The notes under the pieces were generated by a model. That model saw only the letters and a list, made by a program, of their open reading frames with translations, was not told where the DNA came from and ran no database searches. Below are positions 39,079 through 48,385 of a DNA stretch of 64,000 bases, piece by piece. The first letter of the stretch is position 1, and the number at the start of each line of letters is the position of its first letter. The translations under genes were made by a program, and so were the position numbers. The DNA comes from DATHTC01 sp963746805 (GTDB lineage: Bacteria; Actinomycetota; Thermoleophilia; Gaiellales; Gaiellaceae), in the NCBI GenBank assembly GCA_963746805.1, contig CAVVCQ010000008.1, positions 1 through 64,000 of the forward strand. The letters are read 5' to 3'.

Positions 39079-40980
39079 GTCAGTCTTGGCCTCCTCGTCC
39101 ACGACCTCGTACTCGGCTTCCTCGACGTCCTCGTCGCCCGCGGCGGCCTCGCCGTCGGCCGGCGCCGATGCCGTCTGCGCGCTCGCCGCCGCGTACGCGG
39201 CCTCGGCGAGCTTGTGCGCCGCCTGCTGGAGCTCCTGCGTCTTCGCGCGGATCTCGTTCACGTCCGAGGACTGCAGGACGTTCCGCAGCTCCATGATCCG
39301 GCCCTCGATCGTCGAGGCCTCCGCCGGGTCGAGCTTGTCGCGGTGGTCGGCCAGCGCCTTCTCGGTCTGGTAGGCGAGCGTCTCGGCGCCGTTGCGGGCG
39401 TCGACGAGCTCGTGCAGCTTCCGGGCCTCGTCCGCGTGGGACTCGGCGTCGCGGATCATCCGCTGCACCTCCTCCTCCTGGAGGCCCGAGCCGCCCTCGA
39501 TCCGGATCTGCTGCACGTTGCCCGAGCCCTTGTCGGTCGCGGACACGTTGATGATCCCGTTGGCATCGATGTCGAAGGTGACCTCGATCTGCGGCATGCC
39601 GCGCGGCGCGGGCGGGATCCCGACGAGCTGGAACTTGCCGAGCGTCTTGTTGTAGAGCGCCATCTCCGACTCGCCCTGGAGCACGTGCACCTCGACCGAC
39701 GGCTGGTTGTCGTCCGCGGTCGTGAACGTCTCGGAGCGCTTCGTCGGGATGGTCGTGTTGCGCTCGATCAGCTTCGTGAACACGCCGCCCTTCGTCTCGA
39801 TCCCGAGCGAGAGCGGGGTGACGTCGAGCAGGAGCACGTCCTTGACCTCGCCCTTGAGGACGCCGGCCTGGATCGCCGCGCCGACGGCGACGACCTCGTC
39901 CGGGTTGACGCCCTTGTGCGGGTCCTTGCCGATCAGCTCCTTGACCTTCTCCTGCACCGCCGGCATCCGGGTCATGCCGCCGACGAGCACGACGTGGTCG
40001 ATCTTGTCCTGGTCGAGCCCGGCGTCGGCGAGCGCCTGCTTCGTCGGCGCGACCGTGCGCTCGAGCAGCGCCGATACGAGCTCCTCGAGCTTCGCGCGCG
40101 TGAGCTGCAGGTCGAGGTGCTTCGGGCCGTCCTGCGTGGCCGTGATGAAGGGCAGGTTGATCTGCGTCGACATCGTCGAGCTGAGCTCGATCTTCGCCTT
40201 CTCGGCCGCCTCGTAGAGGCGCTGGAGCGCCATCGGGTCGGCGGCGAGGTCGATCCCCTGGTCCTTCTTGAACTCCGCGACCATCCAGTCGACGATTGCC
40301 TTGTCGAAGTTGTCGCCGCCGAGGTGGTTGTCGCCGTTCGTCGACTTCACCTCGAACACGCCGTCGCCGAGCTCGAGCACCGACACGTCGAAGGTGCCGC
40401 CGCCGAGGTCGAAGACGAGGATCGTCTGGTCGGCCTCCTTGTCGAGCCCGTACGCGAGCGAGGCCGCGGTCGGCTCGTTGATGATCCGCAGCACGTTGAG
40501 GCCGGCGATCTTGCCGGCGTCCTTCGTCGCCTCGCGCTGGGCGTTGTTGAAGTACGCGGGGACGGTGATGACGGCGTCCGTGACGGCCTCGCCGAGGTAG
40601 GCCTCCGCGTCCTGCTTGAGCTTCTGCAGGATCATCGCGCTGATCTCCGGCGGGGCGTACTCCTTGCCACCGGCGTCGACGCGCACGTCGTCGTTCGGGC
40701 CGTGGACGACCTCGTACGGGACGATCTTGTTCTCCTCCGTCACCTCGTCGAACTTGCGCCCCATGAAGCGCTTGATCGAGAAGACGGTGTTCTGCGGGTT
40801 CGTCACCTGCTGGCGCTTCGCGGGCGCCCCGACGAGCCGCTGACCGTCCTTCGTGAACCCGACGACGGACGGCGTGGTCCGCCCGCCCTCGGCGTTCGGG
40901 ATGACGGTCGGCTCGCCGCCCTCGAGCACGGCCATGCAGCTGTTGGTCGTGCCCAGGTCGATTCCGATGGTCTTCGCCAT
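39079..40980 (-). CDS. dnaK: molecular chaperone DnaK (Hsp70)
   Basis: First gene of the heat-shock operon. ATG 40980 starts AKTIGIDLGTTNSCMAVLEG, the first phosphate loop. NEPTAASLAYGLDK and ILVFDLGGGTFDVSVLELGD are signature sites, HVVLVGGMTRMPAVQEKVKE the third. The substrate domain has DVLLLDVTPLSLGIETKGGV and the lid helices follow. Conserved sequence ends at EEAEYEVVDEEAKT (about 634 residues), which is the normal DnaK tail. No stop codon follows in frame: the frame stays open through the spacer into grpE. A TGA sits one base out of frame at 39080-39082, so a missing base is likely. Confidence 0.95.
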
Positions 40981-41007
40981 GCTGTGTCTGTGCCTCCTTG
41001 GGAGAAA

Positions 41008-41030
41008 ATCTGAGCGTTGTTATAGCAGAT
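41008..41030 (-). promoter_or_regulatory. dnaK promoter region with inverted repeat over the -10
   Basis: On the minus strand ATCTG, 13 bases, CAGAT brackets a -10-like TATAAC (41019-41024), about 40 bases before the dnaK ATG; AGGAGG at 40993-40998 is the ribosome site. An operator over the -10 would suit HspR control, but the arms do not match the published HAIR consensus (CTTGAGT-N7-ACTCAAG). Confidence 0.4.
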
Positions 41031-41039
41031 CTACTCCCC

Positions 41040-41225
41040 TCACAGCAGGATGCTGCGGCCGATCTCGATGAGGCCCCAGAACGCGAGGAAGGCGCCCGCG
41101 ACGACGTAGAGCTCACGGCCGTAGCGCGCCCCGCGGGCTTGGGCGCGGTCCCCGAGCGTGGCGCTGTAGACGATGAAGGCGGCCCCCGCCGTGACCAGGA
41201 GGACGCCGAAGGCGAGGTCGCTCAC
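41040..41225 (-). CDS. small two-helix membrane protein, hypothetical
   Basis: 61 residues from GTG 41225, which overlaps the EamA stop as GTGA. VSDLAFGVLLVTAGAAFIVY is helix 1, GDRAQARGARYGRE the loop, and LYVVAGAFLAFWGLIEIGRS helix 2. Translational coupling to the transporter suggests a shared role. No family recognised. Confidence 0.65.
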   Translation of the reverse strand: MSDLAFGVLLVTAGAAFIVYSATLGDRAQARGARYGRELYVVAGAFLAFWGLIEIGRSILL

Positions 41226-42070
41226 CGCAGGGCCCCGATCAGCATCCCGCCCGCGACGACGAGCCCCGCGCCGGCGACCAGGCGCGGCCCGACGCGTTCG
41301 TGCTGCCGCAGGAACAGCGCGGACAGGCCGACGCCCCACAGCGACTCGGTGGCGACGAGCGGCGAGACGACCGAGACCCGGCCGCGGTAGTACGCCTCGA
41401 AGAGCGCGATGTAGGAGAGGCCGAAGGCGGCGCCCGCGGGCGCGAAGCGGGGCAGGTCGCGGAGAGCGGGCCTGCTCCGGGAGCCGACGAGGTAGCACGT
41501 GACCACGAACGCGCCGGCGGCGAGCGTCGCGGCCGCGGCGGCTCCGGGCGGCGCCGCGTCTGTCTCGAGCGCGAGCCAGCGCACGAGATTGTCCCGCACC
41601 GCGAAGACCACGGTGGCGAGCAGCGCGAGCAGCAGCCCGACCCGCTTCACGTGCTCGGGCCGCGTCCGCTCCCCGACGAGGAGCATCCCGCCGACGACGA
41701 TCAGCACCGCGCCCGCGATGAGACCCGCCTGCACCGGCTCGTCGAGCAGGGCGAGCGCGATCACGACGGAGAAGAGCGGCGCCGTTCCGACGACCACGGA
41801 GGTGCGCGACGGGCCGGCATCGCGGATCGCGAACGTGAACAGGAGCTGGGAGATCCCGGGCCCGAGCAGCCCGGCGAGCGCGAACGGCCACAGCTCCGCG
41901 ACGTCGAGTCCCTGCGCGACCGCGAACGGGAGCGCCACGAGCAGCGCGACGAGGATCGTGAGCAGCGTCCCCGTGTCCGCGTCGCCGCCGCGCGCCATCG
42001 CGACCTTGAGCGCGACCGTCATGGCGCCGAAGAGCGCGGCCGAGCAGACGGCGAGGAGGACCGCGTCCAC
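41222..42070 (-). CDS. EamA/DMT family transporter
   Basis: 282 residues with ten predicted helices in two EamA halves. It begins MDAVLLAVCSAALFGAMTVA; LAGLLGPGISQLLFTFAIRD, VVVGTAPLFSVVIALALLDE and AGAVLIVVGGMLLVGERTRP mark the first half, and YRGRVSVVSPLVATESLWGV with LVAGAGLVVAGGMLIGALR the second. DMT proteins export small metabolites such as amino acids; the substrate cannot be inferred. Intact frame. A strong hairpin at 42097 insulates it from the upstream SBP gene. Confidence 0.88.
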   Translation of the reverse strand: MDAVLLAVCSAALFGAMTVALKVAMARGGDADTGTLLTILVALLVALPFAVAQGLDVAELWPFALAGLLGPGISQLLFTFAIRDAGPSRTSVVVGTAPLFSVVIALALLDEPVQAGLIAGAVLIVVGGMLLVGERTRPEHVKRVGLLLALLATVVFAVRDNLVRWLALETDAAPPGAAAAATLAAGAFVVTCYLVGSRSRPALRDLPRFAPAGAAFGLSYIALFEAYYRGRVSVVSPLVATESLWGVGLSALFLRQHERVGPRLVAGAGLVVAGGMLIGALR

Positions 42071-42096
42071 GGCCCGCGGACGCTACCGGTGCCAAG

Positions 42097-42132
42097 AGTG
42101 TCTGACACCGGCCACGGCCGGTGTCAGACACT
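42097..42132 (-). terminator. 17-bp perfect inverted repeat, likely terminator of the SBP gene
   Basis: AGTGTCTGACACCGGCC, two bases AC, and its exact complement form a 17-bp stem, 14 bases after the stop of the peptide-binding protein gene. The GTGTC/GACAC core is itself palindromic. No T run follows. It could also be a mobile palindromic repeat. Confidence 0.6.
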
Positions 42133-42146
42133 GAGCACGGCGTCCC

Positions 42147-43760
42147 CTACTTGAGGCAGACGGTGACGAGGTTGAGCCCGAAGCTCGGGTGGTAGCGGTA
42201 GCACCCGACACGGGCCGAGACGAAGTCCCGGCTGTTCGGATTGCTCAGCACCGCCCACGGGGCGTACGTCGTCGTGATCTCGCGGTCGAGCGCCGCGTAC
42301 GCGTCGTACCGGGGCGAGCCCGAGAGCCGCGCCGCCGCGCGCAGGCGCCGGTTGACCGCGCCCACGTCGAAGTACGAGACGTTGGTGTTGTTCGACTCCC
42401 GGATCGTCGTCCCGTCGAGGAGCACGCTCATGAACGAGTTCGGGTCCGGGTAGTCGGCCTGCCAGCCCGAGAGGAAGAGCTCGAACGGCTCTCCACGCGT
42501 GCCACCAAGAGCGGCCAGCGGCCCGGAGGCGAGGTAGCGGGGCTCGACGTCGATCCCGATCTTCGCGAGGTTGAACTTCACGATCTGCGGGATCGTCAGG
42601 TTCGAGCCGCGGTTGCCGGCGAGCAGCACCGCCTTCGCCGTCCGGCCCCGCATGAGCTGCTTCGCCTTCCGCAGGCTCGCCTCGCTGTAGCGGAGCGGGT
42701 ACGCGTCGAAGTCGCGGTAGCCCGGCATCCCCGGCGGGAGGATCTGGTCGGCGCGCTTGCCGGCGAGGTAGCCGCGCTGGGAGAGGATCGCCTGCCGGTC
42801 GATCGCGAGGTTGACGGCCTTGCGCACGGCCGGGTCGCGGAAGATGCCGCGCGTCGTGTTGATCGCCATGAACTGCACCACCGGCACCTGACGCACCTGG
42901 TAGCGGCCCTTGTTGATCCCGTACTGCTCCACGAGGTCGGCGTGCGCGGCCGGTGCGACGCCCTCGGCGCCGTAGTCCGCCTCGCCCGCCTTCACCTTCA
43001 GCAGCTGCGCGTCGAGGCTCACGTTGGCGGCGAAGTCGAACGTGTCGACGTTGGCCGGCCGGGTCGCGAGCGGGTTGCGCTTGTAGTACGGGTTGCGCTT
43101 GAGGACGAGCCGCACGTTGGGCGTCCACGAGGCGACGTAGTACGGGCCCGCCGACGCGAACGGCGCCTTGACGCCCTTCGGCTCGACGCCCATCGCGGTG
43201 TCGATCGCCTGGAAGAACGGGAGCGCGAGGCGCGTCAGCAGGTCGGGCGCCGGCCGCGTCAGGGAGATCCGCAGCGCCGAGCCGCCGCCGAGCACGCGCA
43301 CGCCGCCGGCCGACGACGCCTTGCCGTCGAGCACGGCCTGCGCGCCGACGACGTCCGAGAGGAACGTCGCGCCCGGCGAGGCCTGCTGCGGCCGCAACGC
43401 CCGGTTGATCGCCCAGGCGAAGTTCCGCGCGGTGACCGGCTTGCCGTTCGAGAACCGGAAGCCCTTCCGGATCCGGAACGTGTACGTGCGCCCGTCCGCC
43501 GAGACGAGCGGGAAGCCCGCCACCTCGGGCACGAGCCGGCTCCCGGCCGAGCCCTCGGCGTCGGCGAAGCGCACGAGGTTCGCGCCGATCGCATTCTGGA
43601 TGCGCATCGAGTGCGCGTAGTAGGCGAGCGACGGATCGACGTAGTCGACGTCCGTCGCGAACATGCCCCTGAAGGTGCCGCCCTGCTTGGCCGCCGACGC
43701 CGGGGCGGCGACGGCGAGCACGAGCAGCGCCCCGAGGGCCGCAGTCATTCCTCGTTTCAC
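42147..43760 (-). CDS. ABC transporter substrate-binding protein, family 5 (peptide/solute)
   Basis: Periplasmic-binding-protein family 5 (DppA/OppA type), about 537 residues. GTG 43760, after AAAGGA, gives a clean signal peptide (TAALGALLVLAVAAPASA); the longer start at 43802 would place extra residues before it. There is no lipobox Cys. Family features are TDVDYVDPSLAYYAHSMRIQ, TYTFRIRKGFRFSNGKPVTA, FAWAINRAL and FRDPAVRKAVNLAIDRQAIL. No permease or ATPase genes lie nearby, so this is an orphan binding protein. Intact. Confidence 0.9.
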   Translation of the reverse strand: MKRGMTAALGALLVLAVAAPASAAKQGGTFRGMFATDVDYVDPSLAYYAHSMRIQNAIGANLVRFADAEGSAGSRLVPEVAGFPLVSADGRTYTFRIRKGFRFSNGKPVTARNFAWAINRALRPQQASPGATFLSDVVGAQAVLDGKASSAGGVRVLGGGSALRISLTRPAPDLLTRLALPFFQAIDTAMGVEPKGVKAPFASAGPYYVASWTPNVRLVLKRNPYYKRNPLATRPANVDTFDFAANVSLDAQLLKVKAGEADYGAEGVAPAAHADLVEQYGINKGRYQVRQVPVVQFMAINTTRGIFRDPAVRKAVNLAIDRQAILSQRGYLAGKRADQILPPGMPGYRDFDAYPLRYSEASLRKAKQLMRGRTAKAVLLAGNRGSNLTIPQIVKFNLAKIGIDVEPRYLASGPLAALGGTRGEPFELFLSGWQADYPDPNSFMSVLLDGTTIRESNNTNVSYFDVGAVNRRLRAAARLSGSPRYDAYAALDREITTTYAPWAVLSNPNSRDFVSARVGCYRYHPSFGLNLVTVCLK

Positions 43761-43845
43761 GAGAGGTCCTTTCCGCAGAGTCATTGGTCTTCGGGACTCC
43801 AATCGGCGGGCGCGCGGCCGACTTGACCCCCTACGATCGCCCTTA

Positions 43846-44919
43846 ATGCGAGCGCAACGTGTCGAGGCGTACGCCGACCTCCTGCTCGACTGGTCGCTCG
43901 GCGTGCAGGCCGGCTGGCAGGTGCTCGTGGCGACGACGGCCGCGGCGCGGCCGCTGGCGGAGTCCCTCTCGCGCGGCCTCGCGCGGCGCGGCGCGTGGGC
44001 GATCCCGCGCGTGCAGTTCGGCGGGCTCTACCCGCTGGATGTGGCGTGGACGGAGGCCGCCGGCGAGCGCGCCGACGGGTTCGCCCCGCTCGAGCGGGAC
44101 CTCGTCGCCGGCGTCGACGGCGTGATCCTCGTGCTCGCGCCCGAGGACCCGCCCGCGGACGAGGCCATCGGGCCGGAGACGCGGCGGGCGCTGCGGGCGC
44201 AGCTGACCTCCCTGCGCGCCCGCGGCCGCGAGGGCACCGTCGCGGAGGTGCGCTGCGACTACCCGACGCCCTGGTTCGCGCGCCGCGCCGGGCTCTCGCC
44301 CACGGCGTACGAGGACGCGCTGTACGCCGCCTGCCTGCGCGACTGGGCCCAGGAGCGCGCGCGGATGGAGCCGGTGCGGGCACTCCTCGACGACGCGAGC
44401 GAGGTGCGGCTCCTGGGCGAGGGCACCGACCTCACGCTCTCGCTCGAGGGCCGGACGAGCCTCGTCGACGACGGCCACGCGAACATGCCCGGCGGCGAGG
44501 TCTACCTCTCGCCCGTCGAGGACTCGGCCGAGGGCGTCGTCGCCTTCGACGTGCCCACGGGTCACGCGACCGGCGTGCGGCTGCGGTTCCGGGGCGGCGA
44601 GGTGGTGGAGGCCACGGCCGAGACGGGCCAGGACGAGCTCGACGAGGCCCTCGCGACGGACGACGGCGCGCGCCGGCTCGGCGAGCTCGGGATCGGCTGC
44701 AACGAGGGGATCACGGACGGGCTCGCCAACGTCCTGTTCGCGGAGAAGATGGCCGGCACCGTCCACCTCGCGCTCGGCGCCGGCTTCCCGAAGGCGGGCG
44801 GACGCAACCGGAGCGCGCTCCACTGGGACCTCGTCAAGGACCTGCGCCACGGCGGCGAGCTGTGGGTCGACGGCGTCCTCAGGCAGAAGGACGGGCTCTG
44901 GCTGGAACCAGGCGCCTGA
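43846..44919 (+). CDS. M29 family aminopeptidase
   Basis: Thermophilic metallo-aminopeptidase (AmpS/PepS, M29), 357 residues, cytosolic. ATG 43846 opens RAQRVEAYADLLLDWSLGVQ. The metal-binding C-terminal half shows NMPGGEVYLSPVEDSAEG, ELGIGCNEGITDGLANVLFA, EKMAGTVHLALGAGFPKAGG and SALHWDLVKDLR, which contain the conserved Glu, His, His and Asp ligands. Intact. The 3' end overlaps the convergent EamA gene by 41 bases. Confidence 0.92.
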   Translation: MRAQRVEAYADLLLDWSLGVQAGWQVLVATTAAARPLAESLSRGLARRGAWAIPRVQFGGLYPLDVAWTEAAGERADGFAPLERDLVAGVDGVILVLAPEDPPADEAIGPETRRALRAQLTSLRARGREGTVAEVRCDYPTPWFARRAGLSPTAYEDALYAACLRDWAQERARMEPVRALLDDASEVRLLGEGTDLTLSLEGRTSLVDDGHANMPGGEVYLSPVEDSAEGVVAFDVPTGHATGVRLRFRGGEVVEATAETGQDELDEALATDDGARRLGELGIGCNEGITDGLANVLFAEKMAGTVHLALGAGFPKAGGRNRSALHWDLVKDLRHGGELWVDGVLRQKDGLWLEPGA

Positions 44920-45783
44920 GCGTCTCGGCCGCGGTCGGCTCCGACACGACGATCCCGGCCATGATCAGCACGCACCCGATCCACGCAATGGCGCCGAGCC
45001 GGTCGCCGGCGAGCCAGAAGCCGAAGAGCGCGGCCCAGACGGGCTCGAGCGCGAAGGCGAGCGCGGTCCGCGGCGGCCGAGAGGCGCCGCTGCGCCCACG
45101 TCTGCACGAGGAACGCGAGCGCCGAGGCGAAGACCCCGGTGACGATCAGCGCGCCCCAGACCGTCCACCCGCGCGGCACCTCGAGCTGACCGGCCGCGAC
45201 GGCCACGACCGTGAAGCCCGCGCAGGCCGCGAGCATCTCCGCGAGCGTCAGCGCGACGACGTCGAAGCGCGGCGCGACGCGCTCCATCAGCACGATCTGG
45301 AGCGAGTAGACGAGCGACGCGGCGAGGACGAGCAGGTCGCCGACGAGGCGCCCGGTGTCGATCCCGGTGAGGAGCGCGAGGCCGACCGTCGAGAGCGCGA
45401 CGCCGACCCACGCGGCCGCGCCGATCCGCGCACCGAAGAGGAGCACGGCGAGGATCGGCGTGAAGACGACGTAGAGGCCGGTGATGAAGCCGGTGCTGGA
45501 GACGGTCGTGCGCTCGAGCCCGGCGGTCTGGAGCGCGTAGCCCGGCCGCGAGCAGGAGCCCGAGCACGACCCCGGCGCGCCAGCCGTCGCGGCCGAGCGA
45601 GCCGAGCGTCCGCCGGCCCGGCACGGCGAGCGTCGCGCTCGCGATCGCGAACCGCACGGCGAGGAACGCGAACAGCGGGTAGAGCGCCAGCGCGTCCTTG
45701 ACCTGGACGAAGGTGATGCCCCAGACCGCGGTGACGAGGACGAGCAGCGCGAGCGCGTAGCACGCCGCGGACGCTAGCCTCAC
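44879..45783 (-). pseudogene. EamA/DMT family transporter (two frameshifts)
   Basis: GTG 45783 opens ASAACYALALLVLVTAVWGI then TFVQVKDALALYPLFAFLAV. After a switch near 45538 come TGFITGLYVVFTPILAVLLF and ASLVYSLQIVLMERVAPRFD; after another near 45077, ALAFALEPVWAALFGFWLAG and CVLIMAGIVVSEPTAAETLR, ending ARARPSA at 44879. Each switch is one surplus base. Ten helices in two EamA repeats. It is divergent from pepT with only 6 bases between start codons. Probably functional in the organism. Confidence 0.8.
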
Positions 45784-45789
45784 GCCCCG

Positions 45790-47069
45790 ATGCCGCCCGA
45801 GGGCTACAGCTCCGACCTCGCGCACGAGCTCGCGCCGCAGGCCCGCGACCGCTTCGTCCGCTACGCGCGCGTCCACACCTCGAGCCTCGAGCACCAGGAC
45901 GTCTTCCCCTCGCACCCCGCAGCAGTGGGACCTCCTGCCGCCTGCTCGAGCAGGAGCTGCGCGAGCTGGGGCTCGATGACGTCGACCTCGACGAGCACGG
46001 CTACGTGACGGCGACGCTGCCCGCGACGGTCGAGCACGAGGTGCCGACGATCGGCTTCCTCGCCCACGTCGACACGTTCCCGGACGTGCCCGGCGACGAA
46101 CGTGCAGCCGCAGGTCGTCACGCTACGAGGGCGGGCGGCTGCCGCTGCCGGGCGATCCGGACGTCGCGCTCGACCCCGAGGAGAGCCCCGCGCTCGCCGA
46201 CCACGTCGGCCACGAGCTCGTCACCTCCGACGGCACCACGCTGCTCGGCGCCGACGACAAGGCGGGCATCGCCGAGATCGTCACCGCCGTCGCCTACCTG
46301 AAGGAGCACCCGGAGCTCCCGCACGGGCGGGTCCGGGTCTGCTTCAACCCGGACGAGGAGATCGGCGCGGGCACCGATCACCTCGACCTCGAGCGCTTCG
46401 GCGTGCGTCGCGGCCTACACGCTCGACGGCTCGACCGCGGGCGAGCTCGAGGAGCGAGAGCTTCAACGCGCTGCAGGCGATCGTGACCTTCCGCGGCGTC
46501 TCGACGCCACACGGGCACGGCGAAGGGGAAGCTCGTGAACCCGGTGCGACTGCTCGCCGACTTCGTCGCGAGCCTGCCGCCCGAGCTGGCGCCGGAGACG
46601 ACCGAGGGCTACGAGGGCTTCATCCATCCGCACGAGGCGCAGGCGGACCCGGAGCAAGCGCGCTGCGTCCTCATCCTGCGCGACCACGACTGGGAGAAGC
46701 TCCAGGGCCACAAGGCGCTGCTCGAGCGGCTCGCCGAGGAGGCCGCGGCGCGGCGACCCGGGGCGCAGGTCGAGATCGCCTGGAAGGTGCAGTACCGGAA
46801 CATGAAGGAGTTCATCGACCGCGACCCGCGCGTGCTCGACGCGGCCGTCGAGGCCTATCGCCGGGAGGGCTACGAGGCGACGTTCCCCGCGATCCGGGGC
46901 GGCACGGACGGGTCACGCCTGTCCGAGAGGGCCTGCCCACGCCGAACGTCTTCACGGGCGGGCACGACTACCACTCGCGCCGCGAGTGGGTCTGCGTGCA
47001 CGACATGGGCGCCGCGGCCGCCGTCGTCGTGCACCTCGCCAGGTGTGGGCGGAGCGGGCGGAGAGTTAG
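45790..47069 (+). pseudogene. pepT: peptidase T (tripeptide aminopeptidase, M20B), many frameshifts
   Basis: Zinc aminopeptidase that cleaves tripeptides. ATG 45790; pieces in order: ARDRFVRYARVHTSSLEHQ, TIGFLAHVDTFPDVPGD (first metal His/Asp), LLGADDKAGIAEIVTAVAYL, VRVCFNPDEEIGAGTDHLDL (catalytic Glu pair), YTLDGSTAGELE, SFNALQAIVTFRGVSTPHG, GYEGFIHPHEAQADPEQARC and PTPNVFTGGHDYHSRREWVC, ending VWAERAES at TAG 47067-47069. About eight single-base breaks; most are one surplus base, the last two look like lost bases. The complete order of domains argues for sequence error rather than decay. Confidence 0.85.
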
Positions 47070-47085
47070 TGGCTCAGAGCCACTA
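47067..47085. terminator. bidirectional hairpin between pepT and csbD
   Basis: TAGTGGCTC, one base, GAGCCACTA is a perfect 9-bp palindrome lying between two convergent genes, so it can serve both strands. It includes the pepT stop codon. CTAGGTCTCCCC follows on the plus strand with no long T run. Confidence 0.55.
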
Positions 47086-47110
47086 GGTCTCCCCGCCCCT
47101 TCCTCGCGTC

Positions 47111-47293
47111 TCAGTCGTCCTTGTTCTTCGCCTCGTCGACGGCGTCCTTCAGGTCGTCCTTCAGGTCGTCGGCGGCGTCCTTGGTGTCGCCCCAGGCGCC
47201 CTGGGCCTTGCCCTCGCCCTCGAGCTTCTCGTCGTCCGTCAGACGACCCGCGTGCTCCTTGACCGTGCCTTCCACCTGATCCTTGTTGGCCAT
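47111..47293 (-). CDS. CsbD family stress protein
   Basis: A 60-residue, highly charged protein from ATG 47293: MANKDQVEGTVKEHAGRLTD, DEKLEGEGKAQGAWGDTKDA, ADDLKDDLKDAVDEAKNKDD. The VEGTVKE and EGKAQ elements define the CsbD-like family, induced by general stress in many bacteria. Soluble and largely helical or disordered. Convergent to pepT. Confidence 0.93.
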   Translation of the reverse strand: MANKDQVEGTVKEHAGRLTDDEKLEGEGKAQGAWGDTKDAADDLKDDLKDAVDEAKNKDD

Positions 47294-47372
47294 CGGACCC
47301 CTCCTCGGATCGACTTGCGGATGGGTTTCCGCGTCCGGGGACGCGGCAAACGTTGGGCTAGGCTCCTTCGAG

Positions 47373-48382
47373 ATGGGCGCCACGCTCGACACACTCGGCC
47401 GCCCCGTGCGCGACCTGCGGATCTCGGTCACCGACCGCTGCAACTTCCGCTGCGTCTACTGCATGCCGCGCGAGGTGTACGGCCGCGACTACGCGCTTCC
47501 TCCCGCGCGCGCAGGTGCTGAGCTTCGAGGAGATCGCGCGCGTCGCCGGCGCGTTCGCACGGGCTCGGCGTGCGGAAGCTCCGCCTGACCGGCGGCGAGC
47601 CGCTGCTGCGCCGCGAGCTCGAGCGCCTCGTGGCGCGTGCTCGCGGCGCTCCCGGACGTCGAGGTGACGCTGACGACGAACGGCGCCCTGCTCGCGCCGC
47701 AAGGCGCGGCGCTCGCCGACGCCGGGCTCGCGCGCGTCACGGTGAGCCTCGACTCGCTCGACGAGGACGTCTTCCGGGCGATGAACGACGTCGACGTCCC
47801 GCTCGCGCAGGTGCTCGAGGGGATCGACGCCGCCGCGGCCGCGGGCCTGCCGGTCAAGGTCAACACGGTCGTCAAGCGCGGCCTCAACGACGACGGGATC
47901 GTCGACCTCGCCGCCCGGTTCCGCGGCACCGGCCACGTCCTGCGCTTCATCGAGTTCATGGACGTCGGCTCGACGAACGGCTGGCGCCTCGACGACGTCG
48001 TCCCCGCCGCGGAGATCGTGGCGCGGATCGACGACGTCTTCCCGCTCGAGCCGCTCGAGCCGAACTACCGCGGCGAGGACGGCGCGGCGCTGGCGCTACG
48101 CGGACGGGAGCGGCGAGATCGGCGTCATCGCCTCGGTGACGGAGCCGTTCTGCGGCGACTGCACCCGGGCGCGCCTCTCGGCCGACGGCAAGCTCTACAC
48201 CTGTCTCTTCGCGACGACCGGGCGCGACCTGCGCCCGCTCCTCCGCGGCGACGCGACCGACGAGGAGCTCCTCGGGCACCTGTCGCACGCTCTGGCGCCT
48301 GCGCGACGACCGCTACTCCGAGCTCCGCACAGCCGAGACCGCGACGCTGCCGAAGGTCGAGATGAGCTACATCGGCGGCTAG
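47373..48382 (+). pseudogene. moaA: GTP 3',8-cyclase MoaA (several frameshifts)
   Basis: Radical SAM enzyme that starts molybdenum cofactor synthesis, turning GTP into 3',8-cyclo-GTP for MoaC. ATG 47373: LRISVTDRCNFRCVYCMPRE holds the CxxxCxxC cluster site. Then RKLRLTGGEPLLRRELERLV, VTLTTNGALLAPQGAALADA, RVTVSLDSLDEDVFRAMNDV, KVNTVVKRGLNDDG and RFIEFMDVGSTNGW. The second cluster Cys lie in TEPFCGDCTRARLSADGK and YTCLFATTGRDLRPLLR. Stop TAG 48380-48382. Five or so single surplus bases break the frame. No other moa gene is in the window. Confidence 0.88.
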
Positions 48383-48385
48383 CCC

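Noticed and set aside
41008..41030. HAIR operator for HspR
   Set aside because: The arms ATCTG/CAGAT do not match the known CTTGAGT-N7-ACTCAAG consensus. Kept only as an unspecified dyad.
41040..41225. Leaderless regulatory RNA upstream of dnaK
   Set aside because: The stretch encodes a clear two-helix membrane protein coupled to EamA by GTGA, which explains it better.
45790..47069. pepT and moaA (47373-48382) as true pseudogenes
   Set aside because: All domains and active-site residues are present in order, with no internal stops after repair and only single-base breaks. Sequence error is more likely than decay.
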